DNA of 26,956 nucleotides from a virus, in the IMG/VR virus record IMGVR_UViG_3300027852_000150, positions 1-26,956 of that record. One strand, given 5' to 3'. Positions 1-7,348 of this stretch are shown piece after piece (position 1 is the first letter of the stretch; every line of letters starts with the position of its first letter). Under the pieces are notes generated by a model. That model saw only the letters and a program-made list of their open reading frames with translations. It was not told where the DNA came from and did no database searches. The position numbers and the translations under genes were made by a program.

Positions 1-102
1 CCACCAAAGGAAATATATTTCTTCACGACTATCATAAATAACTCCTTGGTATCCATATTTGTTCTTGTCACCTTGTTTGATTTTTATTATCTTATCTGTC
101 AT
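1..102 (-). CDS. Partial CDS, N-terminal 34 residues; possible phage nuclease
   Basis: The ATG lies at 102 on the minus strand and the reading frame stays open to the left edge, so only the N-terminus is present. An AAGGAT ribosome binding site lies a few bases upstream. The visible protein is basic at first and ends in YDSREEIYFLWW. A pattern of the form YDSxEE-xYFxxWL occurs in small phage nucleases of the PD-(D/E)XK type, where it precedes the catalytic domain, but the active site would lie outside the window. The function is therefore only a suggestion. It has the same orientation as the primase gene to its right and is separated from it by about 330 non-coding bases. Confidence 0.6.
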   Translation of the reverse strand, partial: MTDKIIKIKQGDKNKYGYQGVIYDSREEIYFLWW

Positions 103-135
103 TTTTATTAATCCTTATTTTTTTAATATTTAGGT

Positions 136-171
136 TGTCAAAACTTTTTTATGTTCTAATAAACTTTTTTA
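136..171 (-). promoter_or_regulatory. Possible operator or promoter of the leftmost gene
   Basis: On the minus strand, TTGACA (141-136) lies upstream of the partial gene that starts at 102. Two copies of TAAAAAAGTTT (171-161 and 151-141), spaced exactly 20 bp, lie directly upstream of it. The -10 hexamer at the right distance is poor (TAAGGA), so the promoter call is weak. Two A-tract repeats two helical turns apart next to a -35 box resemble an UP-element or operator arrangement. Confidence 0.3.
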
Positions 172-222
172 GTCTTTCCTAATTTTCGATACATACTTCG
201 TAGTATTCTCTTACGGAATCCC

Positions 223-246
223 TCGCACACACCCCAAGGTGTGCGA
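223..246. repeat. 8-bp inverted repeat (hairpin)
   Basis: TCGCACAC at 223-230 and GTGTGCGA at 239-246 are perfect complements around an 8-nt loop. No T-run follows on either strand, so this is not a canonical intrinsic terminator. It lies downstream of the leftward primase gene and could still act as a transcript 3' end stabiliser. Confidence 0.45.
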
Positions 247-298
247 TGGTTCCAGAGATACAAGATGTATAGTAGATGTGGTTCTTCGGTTCCACCTG

Positions 299-373
299 TA
301 AAATCAAGGGGTTACACAATCGCAGACCAGCCGCCCTCTGGTTCCTACTTTTTCCCAATAAAATCAAGGGGTT
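299..373. repeat. 15-bp direct repeat pair, 60-bp period
   Basis: TAAAATCAAGGGGTT occurs at 299-313 and again at 359-373. The intervening 45 bp are not themselves repeated. The function is unknown; an attachment core, a protein-binding iteron pair or a recombination scar are possible. No integrase is visible in the window to support an attachment site. Confidence 0.6.
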
Positions 374-430
374 CGGGAGGACTCAGAGGGTCAGAACTAC
401 CTTTGCCAATGACTTGTTCTGAGGTACGGT

Positions 431-2539
431 TTATGCCAGTTCTGGTACTTTAAACCGTGGAGGTATGCTTGGGTTTCGATCATTCTTTATCACTTCAAGC
501 TCTTTTTCGTCCACCATCCTGTTGAGAATCTCTTTCCTTTTTGCCCGTGAATACCCAAAATCGGTTTTTAATTCCGATATCATTCTATCAAGAATAGGAT
601 TTTTTGTCTTATTGTGTGTCATGTCAGTAATTGTAATTCCCTGCCCTGGGATAGCCAAAATAGCTTCAATTACCACCTTTTTTGCTTGTTCGTAGTTATC
701 CTCCACCACTTTTTTTTTCTCTTCCTTTATAGCTGCATTGTCGGCATGCAGATAAGGAACCCCATCTCTCCCCCTGGCAAAGATAAAGGTATCGCCTGTA
801 ACGGGGGATTGTGAGTTTTTAGTGACCAAGAATTTAAAATAAAATTTCATTTGTTCGTTCTCAATGCCGATCTGCTTTGCATCTGCTGCATTCAAATGGT
901 ACAAATCAAAGGCCATACGTGCGTTACAAGCTAACGCTGAAGCTCCCCTTGCTGCAAGCCCTGATTCGTTATTTTCACCATTCGACTTACCTGTATGTCC
1001 TATTATGATTGTAGTTATCTTTTCCCTAAGTGCTGCTTTCTCTAAAAAAGCCATCCATCTGCTTGCATGGTCGTTGTCATTTTCATCCAGGCCGTACAAG
1101 CGAGCCTTTGTGTCCAGAAAGACAACATCAGGCTTTAAGGCCTTTAATTTATCTGAATACCACTGGCCGTCAATACTCGGTGTGGCGTTACGGGCAATAT
1201 CCAGGCTCATAAGCCCCCCTATTTCACCTTTTCCTGGCAATATAATAAGGTTTTCATTAATAACCTCAATATCCTCTTCAGTTATAATCCCTTCTGCATG
1301 GAGAAAACCCAGACATGCCCTCATTCTGATATGAATATCGTTCCTTGAATCTTCCACATTGAGCAATAATACCCTCCTGGGGCGTGACGGGAAAAAAGGG
1401 GGGATATTTATACCCCCTGCGATAGATATGGCCATGTTGAGCGTTAAAAACGACTTGCCGACCCCACCAGCCCCCGTAATCAATGCAACAGCATCTGAAA
1501 ATATAAGATCCTGTAAAATCCAGTCCCTGGGTTCAGGTTCAGTGTTCATGATCGTGTCTATTGTAAGTTGTTGTACCCGTTCATATATACCCATGCCCTT
1601 TCTAAGATTTAAAGATAAGGTCTCAAGGTCATTGGTGATAATATCGCACCAGTCAGTTATATCCGATTTTTCAGGCATGTCCTTGTAGAAGTCGTCTTTA
1701 TCAAGTAGATCAACAGCATGGCAAGCTTTGGAATCCTTGAGTATTTGCCAAGACGTTTCAGCTTTTCGCATCCCTTCGGAATCATTATCAGGGATTATTA
1801 TAACTGATTTGTCGTAAAAATATTTTTCACAAAATTCAGGGGTCCAATCACCGCTTGCATTTGCTTTTGTTGTTGCCAGGAAACCAAAACTCCTGATAGT
1901 TTCAACGTCTTTCTCCCCCTCAACGACAAAGATAAGCTCATGCCGGCCGGCTTTTTCAAGTTCTGGTAGACGGTATGGCACTTTTTCGATACCCTCCGGC
2001 AATTTCCACTCGCCACCACAAAAAGGACGAAATTCTTTTGGATTGTCGAACCTCATAATACTGTATAACTCGTTGCCGTCTGCATCTGTATAGATATATC
2101 GCTCAGTAGGTGTTCTTTTTGTCTCGTCCTCTTTATGCAGCTTAACCGATATTATTGATGTGTTATCAATGCCAGTTTTGTCAGATATCTCCTTTAATGC
2201 CTCTTTGAATGTGATCCCCTTCCTTTCTGTCAGGAACCTAAATATATCCCCCTTTGCCGAACATGAATGACATTTATATGCACCTGTGGTAAGATTGACA
2301 CCAAAGGATGGATTTTTTTCATTGTGAAACGGACAAAGGATATTCTCAGTCCAGCCCTTACCATTTGTGCTTTTGAAAGACACTCCCAGTTCCCCTTCAT
2401 AGAACCCCTGGATATTAAGATTGGCCTTTACCTTCTCTTTATCCAAAGCCTTTACTTCCTTTTGTTTCCTTTCTATCTTGTCGTCTATATTAGATATGTG
2501 ACCGTCAAGAATGTCCACCAGGTTAAATCCCTCTGCCAT
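431..2539 (-). CDS. Primase-helicase (CHC2 zinc finger, Toprim, RecA-like ATPase)
   Basis: This 702-residue replication protein combines primase and helicase modules, as in phage T7 gp4-like proteins. An N-terminal coiled region (about 10-40) is followed by a CHC2-type zinc finger with C69, H72, C90 and C93. A Toprim domain follows, with E207 in VEGEKD and the DND motif at 251-253. A RecA/RepA-like ATPase then shows Walker A GAGGVGKS (356-363), a Walker B VVFLDT and the IIIGHTGKS segment. The C-terminus looks like a winged helix. The start has a strong AAGGGAGG site, and a minus-strand promoter lies at 2596-2624. The family role is priming and unwinding at the replication fork. The ATPase resembles RepA-type AAA_25 more than DnaB. 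It is the only leftward gene in the early half with a complete reading frame. Confidence 0.9.
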   Translation of the reverse strand: MAEGFNLVDILDGHISNIDDKIERKQKEVKALDKEKVKANLNIQGFYEGELGVSFKSTNGKGWTENILCPFHNEKNPSFGVNLTTGAYKCHSCSAKGDIFRFLTERKGITFKEALKEISDKTGIDNTSIISVKLHKEDETKRTPTERYIYTDADGNELYSIMRFDNPKEFRPFCGGEWKLPEGIEKVPYRLPELEKAGRHELIFVVEGEKDVETIRSFGFLATTKANASGDWTPEFCEKYFYDKSVIIIPDNDSEGMRKAETSWQILKDSKACHAVDLLDKDDFYKDMPEKSDITDWCDIITNDLETLSLNLRKGMGIYERVQQLTIDTIMNTEPEPRDWILQDLIFSDAVALITGAGGVGKSFLTLNMAISIAGGINIPPFFPSRPRRVLLLNVEDSRNDIHIRMRACLGFLHAEGIITEEDIEVINENLIILPGKGEIGGLMSLDIARNATPSIDGQWYSDKLKALKPDVVFLDTKARLYGLDENDNDHASRWMAFLEKAALREKITTIIIGHTGKSNGENNESGLAARGASALACNARMAFDLYHLNAADAKQIGIENEQMKFYFKFLVTKNSQSPVTGDTFIFARGRDGVPYLHADNAAIKEEKKKVVEDNYEQAKKVVIEAILAIPGQGITITDMTHNKTKNPILDRMISELKTDFGYSRAKRKEILNRMVDEKELEVIKNDRNPSIPPRFKVPELA

Positions 2540-2595
2540 TGCCTATTACCTCCCTTTGTTTTTAAGTTATATTAGTCAATCGATCTAAAAACACT

Positions 2596-2624
2596 AAAAT
2601 AGCATTAAAGAACAATAAAGTCAA
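2596..2624 (-). promoter_or_regulatory. Leftward sigma70-like promoter for the primase-helicase
   Basis: On the minus strand, TTGACT (2624-2619) and TATTTT (2601-2596) are separated by 17 bp. The sequence after the -35 box (TTGACTTTA) matches the rightward promoters in this window. Transcription would begin about 50 bases before the primase start codon. Together with the rightward promoter at 2683-2711 it forms a divergent control region. Confidence 0.7.
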
Positions 2625-2670
2625 CAACAAAAAATATACCTTATATATAGGAATTTTTATTTATTATTTC

Positions 2671-2711
2671 CGAAAAAAAAGCTTGACCTTATTTTTCCAT
2701 TATGTTATAAC
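2671..2711 (+). promoter_or_regulatory. Rightward early promoter with A-tract element
   Basis: TTGACC (2683-2688) and TATAAC (2706-2711) are separated by 17 bp, which is ideal for a sigma70-type promoter. It is preceded by the block GAAAAAAAAGC, which recurs in front of the -35 box at 9208 and, with a shorter A-run, at 11612. It should drive the early operon starting at 2772 with a leader of about 55 nt. Confidence 0.8.
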
Positions 2712-2771
2712 TCTTTTACCGAATGCGAAAAAGCGCACTTTAAAAACTTTCACAAAGGGAGTCAAAAGCAA

Positions 2772-3026
2772 ATGAAAAATAGGGCAGTTAAGTATTATGA
2801 AGTAACTAAAATGGGTCGATACTCTAAGTATTATGAATACACTAAAGAGCTTCAACATTCTAATTATGCACGTACCTTTGTAGGTGAAGCCGTTTTTCTT
2901 CATTTTGGCATTGACTATGAAGTATTTGGGGAGACCTCTTGCATGTTTTCAACGGCAATAATCGAGTTGCCGGACGGAACCATTAAAAATCTTCCCGTTC
3001 AACTGATAGAGTTTAAAAAGGATTAA
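2772..3026 (+). CDS. Hypothetical early protein, 84 residues
   Basis: This is the first gene of the rightward early operon. A GGGAG ribosome binding site precedes the ATG. The small soluble protein is tyrosine-rich at the N-terminus (YYEVTKMGRYSKYYEYTKEL) and has a likely beta-strand C-terminal half. No membrane segment, cysteine cluster or catalytic motif is apparent, and I do not recognise a family. First genes after a strong early promoter in phages often encode host-takeover factors, but nothing in the sequence proves that here. The next gene starts 5 nt after its stop. Confidence 0.75.
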   Translation: MKNRAVKYYEVTKMGRYSKYYEYTKELQHSNYARTFVGEAVFLHFGIDYEVFGETSCMFSTAIIELPDGTIKNLPVQLIEFKKD

Positions 3027-3030
3027 GCAA

Positions 3031-3201
3031 ATGAAAATTATATCAAAGGTAGGGAAAGCAAGCGTTTGTGTCACAGTCAAAGACGAATATTGCCAGGATA
3101 AACCATGCTTACTTGTCTGTAAAAATGTAGATTGTAATGGTAAAGCAACATACTCTTGTCTGAACGGTGAAAGGCAAGTCAAAATCATTAAAGGGGCTTA
3201 A
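3031..3201 (+). CDS. Small cysteine-rich protein, 56 residues
   Basis: This short open frame follows the preceding stop by 5 nt, overlaps nothing and fills the gap to the next gene. An AAGGATTAAGC stretch upstream of the ATG can serve as the ribosome binding site. The product has six cysteines (VCVTV, YCQ, PCLLVC, DCNG, SCLNG), spaced in a way that suggests metal binding or a compact fold. The C-terminus is basic. The family is not recognised. Its position in a tightly spaced operon and full use of the gap support it as a real gene. Confidence 0.65.
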   Translation: MKIISKVGKASVCVTVKDEYCQDKPCLLVCKNVDCNGKATYSCLNGERQVKIIKGA

Positions 3202-3203
3202 TC

Positions 3204-3485
3204 ATGTATAAAGAGAAAATTAAAGCAATAGACAAAAAAACTTCGGTACTGTCGTTTGAGCGGGAAGAAATAATAATGGAATGGGTCAAAAAATGTCACC
3301 CTGTGAAAGTTGGCGATAGAATAGCACCTAATCTCCATTATTACTTGAAACAGGAATATATGGACGTTTATCATGTTGACATAAGGGAGACGGCTAAGGG
3401 CTTTTACTTTGTTGCCCTTGGTTATATTGTAGAAGGGAATGGGGAGGCCGGAACTATGGCCGGCGAATGGAGGCAAGAGTGTTAA
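3204..3485 (+). CDS. Hypothetical protein, tandem paralogue copy 1
   Basis: This 93-residue protein is clearly related to the product of the next gene. Both begin MYKE, share a short N-terminal coiled coil, then WVK(K/E)CHP(V/L)K-G-(D)-(R/K)I, Y(H)-(V/T), ETxKGF and the identical end GEWRQEC. AAGGGG precedes the ATG. The likely architecture is a helical hairpin followed by a small beta domain with one conserved cysteine-histidine pair (CHP). No function is known to me. The duplication within the early operon suggests dosage or divergence of a host-interaction protein. Confidence 0.8.
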   Translation: MYKEKIKAIDKKTSVLSFEREEIIMEWVKKCHPVKVGDRIAPNLHYYLKQEYMDVYHVDIRETAKGFYFVALGYIVEGNGEAGTMAGEWRQEC

Positions 3486-3497
3486 GGGGGAACAATC

Positions 3498-3776
3498 ATG
3501 TATAAAGAACAGTTGGATAAACTTAGGGGCGAGATAAGCGTTTTAGAGGACAGGCAAGAGGCATTGAAAGAATCGTGGGTTAAAGAATGCCACCCTCTGA
3601 AAGAAGGAGATAAGATAACCGTTAATGATTATTCCTATAACGGTAAGAAAATGTTAATATACCACACAGGCATCGAGGAAACCTGGAAGGGTTTTCAGTG
3701 GTTTGCTTACGGCAAGATTCTGAAGAAAGATGGAGAGGCAGGGGTAAGAACTGGTGAATGGAGGCAGGAATGTTAA
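3498..3776 (+). CDS. Hypothetical protein, tandem paralogue copy 2
   Basis: This 92-residue paralogue of the gene immediately upstream has the same start context (AATC then ATGTATAAAGA) and the same C-terminal EWRQEC. The N-terminal third is a predicted coiled coil (QLDKLRGEISVLEDRQEAL). The central domain keeps the CHP and ETWKGF motifs. The nucleotides encoding its last residues also supply GGAGG, the ribosome binding site of the following gene. The two genes overlap by 7 nt, so they are probably translationally coupled. Function unknown. Confidence 0.8.
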   Translation: MYKEQLDKLRGEISVLEDRQEALKESWVKECHPLKEGDKITVNDYSYNGKKMLIYHTGIEETWKGFQWFAYGKILKKDGEAGVRTGEWRQEC

Positions 3777-4159
3777 GCTGCAATTGTGACTTTGACGACG
3801 ACTACGACGAGTGGTTTTATGTTCCAAGTGATTTTAGTATCTTTGATCTGGCCAGGAGAAAAAGGTGCTGGAGTTGCAAGGTGTTAATAGACAAGGGGAG
3901 CGACTGTTTAGTTTTTGAAAGAGCCAGGAGAACAATGTCGGACATAGAGGAGCGTATCTATGGTGATGAAAAAAAACTGGCGAGTTGGTATTTATGCGGG
4001 GATTGCGGGGAAAAATATCTTAACCTTCAGGCTTTAGGTTACTGTATAACTTTGAATGACAACATTCAAGAACTTTTAGAAGAATATTGGGACGAAACAG
4101 GCTTTACGCCAAAAGGAGCAAATGTTGAATTGCATAAAGGAAACACTCAAAGCTGCTGA
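3770..4159 (+). CDS. Putative zinc-binding hypothetical protein
   Basis: I start this gene at the ATG at 3770, not the in-frame ATG at 3758, because GGAGG lies 7 bases before it and the overlap with the upstream stop is then short. The product (129 residues) opens with MLSCNC and an acidic DDDYDE run. A CWSC pair (after RRKR) and a later CGDC pair could form one zinc ribbon around residues 33-85. The C-terminal part is helical and acidic. No family is recognised. The next gene overlaps its 3' end by 38 nt, which suggests coupled translation within the early operon. Confidence 0.7.
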   Translation: MLSCNCDFDDDYDEWFYVPSDFSIFDLARRKRCWSCKVLIDKGSDCLVFERARRTMSDIEERIYGDEKKLASWYLCGDCGEKYLNLQALGYCITLNDNIQELLEEYWDETGFTPKGANVELHKGNTQSC

Positions 4160-4391
4160 CAATGAAATAACAAAAGACCCTTACTGGTTGATTCTCGACC
4201 CTAAACAAAACATGAGCTGCGATATTCATCATTTAGCAGGACAAATAACGGGTCCGTTTTTTAGCAGGGATGATGCAGAAGAATTTTTGAAAGCAAGCAG
4301 ATACAATTTTTCTGACCGGGCGCATGTGTATTGTCTGTCCGGTTGTTATTCACATAAATATTCACAACTATATAAGTCATTGGAGGTTTAG
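4122..4391 (+). CDS. Hypothetical protein, 89 residues
   Basis: This gene starts inside the preceding one, with a clean AAAGGAG site six bases or so before the ATG. The protein reads like a compact alpha-beta domain: PYWLILDPKQNMSCDIHH, then GPFFSRDDAEEFLKA. The phrase G-FxSRxDAEEFLxA occurs in small phage and plasmid proteins where a sequence token is followed by a helix. I cannot name the family. It contains four cysteines in all, without a clear zinc pattern. The neighbours are unknown early proteins. Confidence 0.7.
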   Translation: MLNCIKETLKAADNEITKDPYWLILDPKQNMSCDIHHLAGQITGPFFSRDDAEEFLKASRYNFSDRAHVYCLSGCYSHKYSQLYKSLEV

Positions 4392-4397
4392 TTTAAA

Positions 4398-4649
4398 ATG
4401 GATATAGAAACATACGAAAAAGCTGGAAAGTTGATTGCAGATATAAAGGAGGGGAAACGTTCTTTAGATGCGTTAACCGATATAGTTAATAGCTCCGTGT
4501 TAGTGCCTGAAAACTGCTCTGTTTCTGTTAAGGGCGAGGAGGGTAGTTTATTTGTTTCAGACGATATAATTGAAAGAACTCTTAGATATATCTTGTCCTT
4601 ATTGAAAAACAAGCAAGAGGATCTTGAAAGTAAATTGAGGTGGTTATAA
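4398..4649 (+). CDS. Hypothetical protein, 83 residues
   Basis: GGAGG lies upstream of the ATG. The product is mostly helical, with an N-terminal YEKAGKLIADIKEG segment, a short beta region around VSVKGEEGSLFVS and a C-terminal amphipathic helix rich in Leu and Lys. No known domain is recognised. Its TAA overlaps the ATG of the Sak4-like gene (TAATG), so the two are likely translated together. This ties it to the recombination module, though no function can be inferred from sequence. Confidence 0.7.
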   Translation: MDIETYEKAGKLIADIKEGKRSLDALTDIVNSSVLVPENCSVSVKGEEGSLFVSDDIIERTLRYILSLLKNKQEDLESKLRWL

Positions 4650-5404
4650 TGGAATTGGAAAAACTGATAAGAGCAAAACAGGCAGCAGGGGCGAAAAGAC
4701 CTCCCCGGATAGGATTACATGCCATACCAGGGTGGGGGAAAACAACCTGGGCGACAAGCCTTCCAAAACCATTCTTTCTTGATTGTGAGAAAGGTGGGGA
4801 CGAACTAAAAGTTACTGGTACTGACATTTCCAGTATAGCGGAATTAAACACGGCTATCTCACTTCTTAGAAATGAAAAGCATGACTTCAAAACAGTTGTG
4901 ATAGACACCGCAACGGCTTTAGAGAAAATCTTCAGGGCTGAAATTAGCAAAAAATTCGATGTTTTTGCGATTGAAGACATAGAATGGGGTAAAGGTGGCG
5001 GCCATATCTTGGCAGAGTTCACATTGCTAATAAAAAACCTTGAATCTTTACAGGAAAAAGGGCTTGCGACCTGTATACTACTGCATACTGAGCCGGTGCT
5101 TGAGCCAAATTGCTTCGGTGATGATTTTCTGGCATATACCCCGATACTCCATAAAAAAGCACTTCCATTTGTCTTGGGATGGCTTAGTAACGTTTTTTTT
5201 GGGAATACCATCATGGATATTGTGAAAAAGGATGAAGGTTTCGGCAAAATTGCTAAGGCTGAAGGAGATGGAAAGCGGATAATTTACACTGACAAAAGAC
5301 CGGCATTCATGGCGAAGAACAGGATGGGTTTACCTTTTGATATTGCATGGCCTAAAGGTGAAGCTGGATGGAATATTGTTAAACAAAATATAGGGAAGGG
5401 GTAA
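4649..5404 (+). CDS. Sak4-like RecA-family ATPase (phage recombination)
   Basis: I use the ATG at 4649, which overlaps the previous stop and has GAGGTGG five bases upstream; a GTG at 4640 is possible but poorer. The 251-residue protein has Walker A IPGWGKTT near residues 26-33 and Walker B TVVIDTAT. The compact layout is that of the AAA_24/Sak4 single-domain RecA-like family. In that family the ATPase binds single-stranded DNA and supports strand annealing with a phage ssDNA-binding protein. A DUF669 ssDNA-binding candidate and a Cas4-like nuclease lie just downstream, which fits a recombination cassette. Annealing activity is inferred from the family. Confidence 0.8.
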   Translation: MELEKLIRAKQAAGAKRPPRIGLHAIPGWGKTTWATSLPKPFFLDCEKGGDELKVTGTDISSIAELNTAISLLRNEKHDFKTVVIDTATALEKIFRAEISKKFDVFAIEDIEWGKGGGHILAEFTLLIKNLESLQEKGLATCILLHTEPVLEPNCFGDDFLAYTPILHKKALPFVLGWLSNVFFGNTIMDIVKKDEGFGKIAKAEGDGKRIIYTDKRPAFMAKNRMGLPFDIAWPKGEAGWNIVKQNIGKG

Positions 5405-5409
5405 AATAT

Positions 5410-5871
5410 ATGGAAAACAAGGGAAAAGTTAAACCTTTTTGGGACGATTATTTTATGCACATCGCATTTGCAGTATCTTTAAGGTCTACCTGTATAAGAC
5501 TCCAGGTTGGAGCTGTTCTTGTAAAAGATAACCATATTATTTCAACTGGTTACAATGGTGCGCCGTCTGGTGTTGAACATTGCGGAGACTCTATATGTAT
5601 ACGCCAAACATTGAAAGTCCCATCTGGTGAGCGGCATGAACTTTGCAGGGGCGTCCATGCAGAACAGAATGCAATAATACAAGCAGCACTCCATGGAACT
5701 TCTACGAAGGGTTCATTTATATACTGTACCCACCAGCCATGCAGCATATGTGCTAAAATGATAATAAATGCCGGTATAAAAAAGGTATATTACCGGAACG
5801 CTTACACAGAGGATTCTACCCTAAATGTAACTATAATAAAACAGGCTGGCGTAAAACTTATTAAGGTGTGA
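5410..5871 (+). CDS. dCMP deaminase (deoxycytidylate deaminase)
   Basis: This 153-residue zinc enzyme converts dCMP to dUMP, feeding thymidylate synthesis. The zinc and proton-shuttle motif HAEQNAI (H83, E85) and the second zinc motif PCSICAK (P110, C111, C114) are intact. Upstream, [10 protein letters not shown] is the typical substrate-loop sequence of phage and bacterial dCMP deaminases. Length is normal for the family. The acceptor enzyme for its product, ThyX, lies about 3.4 kb downstream on the same strand. Extra cysteines and histidine near CGDSICI could bind a second zinc, as in T4 dCMP deaminase. Allosteric control by dCTP and dTTP is known for relatives but cannot be read here. Confidence 0.93.
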   Translation: MENKGKVKPFWDDYFMHIAFAVSLRSTCIRLQVGAVLVKDNHIISTGYNGAPSGVEHCGDSICIRQTLKVPSGERHELCRGVHAEQNAIIQAALHGTSTKGSFIYCTHQPCSICAKMIINAGIKKVYYRNAYTEDSTLNVTIIKQAGVKLIKV

Positions 5872-5887
5872 GGAGAGGGAAAATCAA

Positions 5888-6103
5888 ATGCTAAACAGCA
5901 AAATAAATCCAGACGACCTAAACGAATACGAAGTGGAAGTCCCAGTTACAGGTTCACTTTTTTTTACTATACTGGCTAAATCCAAAACGGATGCTAATAA
6001 TAAAGCCAGGGAAGTGTTGAAAGAACAAAATGCAAAAGATTTGTCACCAGAACACAATGAAGTTTTGATTGACGAGATGATAATAAGAAAAGCATATAAT
6101 TAA
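5888..6103 (+). CDS. Hypothetical protein, 71 residues
   Basis: A GAGGAGAGGG stretch precedes the ATG. The product is small and charged. It begins with an acidic N-terminus, followed by YEVEVPVTGSLFFTILAKSKTDANNKAREVL. The pattern of a beta hairpin followed by a helix (AxSxxDAxxKAxEVL) is common in small phage proteins next to ssDNA-binding genes. I do not recognise a named family. It lies 16 nt after dCMP deaminase and 18 nt before the DUF669 gene, in the same operon. Confidence 0.75.
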   Translation: MLNSKINPDDLNEYEVEVPVTGSLFFTILAKSKTDANNKAREVLKEQNAKDLSPEHNEVLIDEMIIRKAYN

Positions 6104-6121
6104 AAAAAAAGGAATAATAAA

Positions 6122-6682
6122 ATGGCAGATTTAACAGGATTAGGAATAGACGAAAACGTAAAAGAAGACAATGGTGGGTTTACTCTTTATGATGAAGGCT
6201 GGTATAAACAGTGCCTTGTGAAAACTGAAGTTATACCGACTAAAGACGGAAAAGGAAAAAGGTTTATGCTGGCCTTGCAATTTCTTGATGGTCAGTATTC
6301 AGGGGATGTTTACACAAAAGAAGGATTGAATATTATAAATAATTCAAAAAAAGCACAGGAAATCGGGCAGGGTCAACTCAAGAAGCTTTGCAAACTTACA
6401 GGTGTTCCTTTTCCTCCACCCAACACTACTCATATGCACGGAAAGCCTTTTATGGTCAAGTATGCCAAAGAAAGCTTCCTTAGTAATAAGAGAAATGCTG
6501 AAGGGGAGTTCCCCACATTATTCTCAAATGAAATTAAAGGGTTTAAAGCTTGCCCTGAAGTTGCCGAGCAGAAAGAGAAAAAAGCTTTTGAGGAAGTTTA
6601 TCAAGCAACTGGGAAAGCTATACCAGATCCAAAAGAGGTTGACCCGGCTAATTTTCAAGAAGAAGATTCTGACTGGGGATAA
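6122..6682 (+). CDS. DUF669 family protein, putative phage ssDNA-binding protein
   Basis: The 186-residue product has the DUF669 layout. A GWYKQCLVKTEVIPTKDGKG region comes first, then FMLALQFLDGQYSG, then GLNIINNSKKAQEIGQGQLKKL, followed by a beta-rich part. The C-terminus is acidic and ends EEDSDWG, resembling the acidic tips of ssDNA-binding proteins that recruit partner enzymes. DUF669 members sit in phage recombination and replication modules beside Sak4 ATPases and nucleases, exactly as here. Single-strand binding is inferred from this context. AAGGA precedes the ATG, and the Cas4-like gene follows after 3 nt. Confidence 0.8.
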   Translation: MADLTGLGIDENVKEDNGGFTLYDEGWYKQCLVKTEVIPTKDGKGKRFMLALQFLDGQYSGDVYTKEGLNIINNSKKAQEIGQGQLKKLCKLTGVPFPPPNTTHMHGKPFMVKYAKESFLSNKRNAEGEFPTLFSNEIKGFKACPEVAEQKEKKAFEEVYQATGKAIPDPKEVDPANFQEEDSDWG

Positions 6683-6685
6683 TCT

Positions 6686-7348
6686 ATGACTTTTTTTGAA
6701 GAAATTAATAAAAAACTGGAAAATGAATATATAGGCAGAAATTACTTGGGATTGTCTGAAATTGGCAATCCATGTCAATTATATTTATGGCTACAGGATC
6801 GGGGGTATGGCGAGGAAGAAGCTATCCCCCCACCGGGGAGAATACTACAACTATTCGATGATGGGAATAGGGTTGAAGAAGATGTTATAAGGAAGTTGCG
6901 ATATGTTGGCGTAGACGTTTTTGACGAGCAGGGTGAGGCTGAAATAATATATAAAAGTAAATCTCTTCTTGGGCATATAGACGGCATGCTGACCATTGAT
7001 GGCTTCCACCACATTCTTGAGATAAAAAGCTCTAACCTAAAAGGATTTAGAAGAATAGTCAAACTCAAAAGCTACAAAGATTGGAATATCAAATACTACG
7101 CACAGACACAGGCATATATGCTTGCCTTAGATATGCCCAAAGCTTATATAATTGTGTATTGCAAAGATAATTCTGACTGGTATGAAGAGGTGGTTGAGCT
7201 TGACGAGGATTGCGTCTTGGAGTTTCTTGAAACTGTTTTTGATACTTTACGTTGCAAACAAGCTCCAGCGGTTGAATGTTCAAGCAAGGACTTTTATGTA
7301 GCCAAGATGTGTAAGTTTAGGCATGTTTGTTTTAAAAAGGAAAACTGA
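6686..7348 (+). CDS. Cas4-like PD-(D/E)XK exonuclease
   Basis: This 220-residue nuclease has LLGHIDGML followed by HILEIKSSN, the H, D and E-x-K of a PD-(D/E)XK active site, and a downstream YYAQTQAYML that supplies the QxxxY motif. One N-terminal cysteine (C30, in GNPCQLYLW) and three C-terminal cysteines (C198, C209, C215; the last two in CKFRHVC) match the pattern that holds a [4Fe-4S] cluster in Cas4 and AddB-type nucleases. In phages such proteins process DNA ends for recombination. There is no CRISPR array or Cas1 in the window, so an immune role is not supported. The stop TGA overlaps the next ATG. Confidence 0.85.
   Translation: MTFFEEINKKLENEYIGRNYLGLSEIGNPCQLYLWLQDRGYGEEEAIPPPGRILQLFDDGNRVEEDVIRKLRYVGVDVFDEQGEAEIIYKSKSLLGHIDGMLTIDGFHHILEIKSSNLKGFRRIVKLKSYKDWNIKYYAQTQAYMLALDMPKAYIIVYCKDNSDWYEEVVELDEDCVLEFLETVFDTLRCKQAPAVECSSKDFYVAKMCKFRHVCFKKEN

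Larger units (their letters stand above)
103..430. other. Non-coding interval with short repeats
   Basis: There is no convincing gene here. The longest open frame (minus strand, 179-367) has no ribosome binding site and reads through repeats. The interval holds a 15-bp direct repeat (299-313 and 359-373), an 11-bp direct repeat with a 20-bp period (141-151 and 161-171), and an 8-bp inverted repeat (223-246). The hexamer GGTTCC also recurs at 249, 289 and 341. The stretch lies between the primase stop codon and the start of the next leftward gene. It could hold a terminator, a promoter or a cis-acting replication or recombination site. Confidence 0.5.

Noticed and set aside
179-367. Minus-strand open frame of 62 codons left of the primase
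   Set aside because: No ribosome binding site, reads across the direct repeats, no recognisable domain.
360-430. tRNA 3' end or attachment site near GGTTCGGGAGG
   Set aside because: No cloverleaf can be completed and no integrase is visible.
864-1334. Plus-strand open frame of 156 codons
   Set aside because: It lies fully opposite the primase-helicase ATPase domain and shows no start signal; it is a shadow frame.
3758-3769. Earlier ATG for the zinc-binding gene at 3770
   Set aside because: It lacks a Shine-Dalgarno site, while the ATG at 3770 has GGAGG at good distance.
6686-7348. CRISPR-associated Cas4
   Set aside because: No array, Cas1 or other Cas gene is present; the context is a phage recombination cassette.
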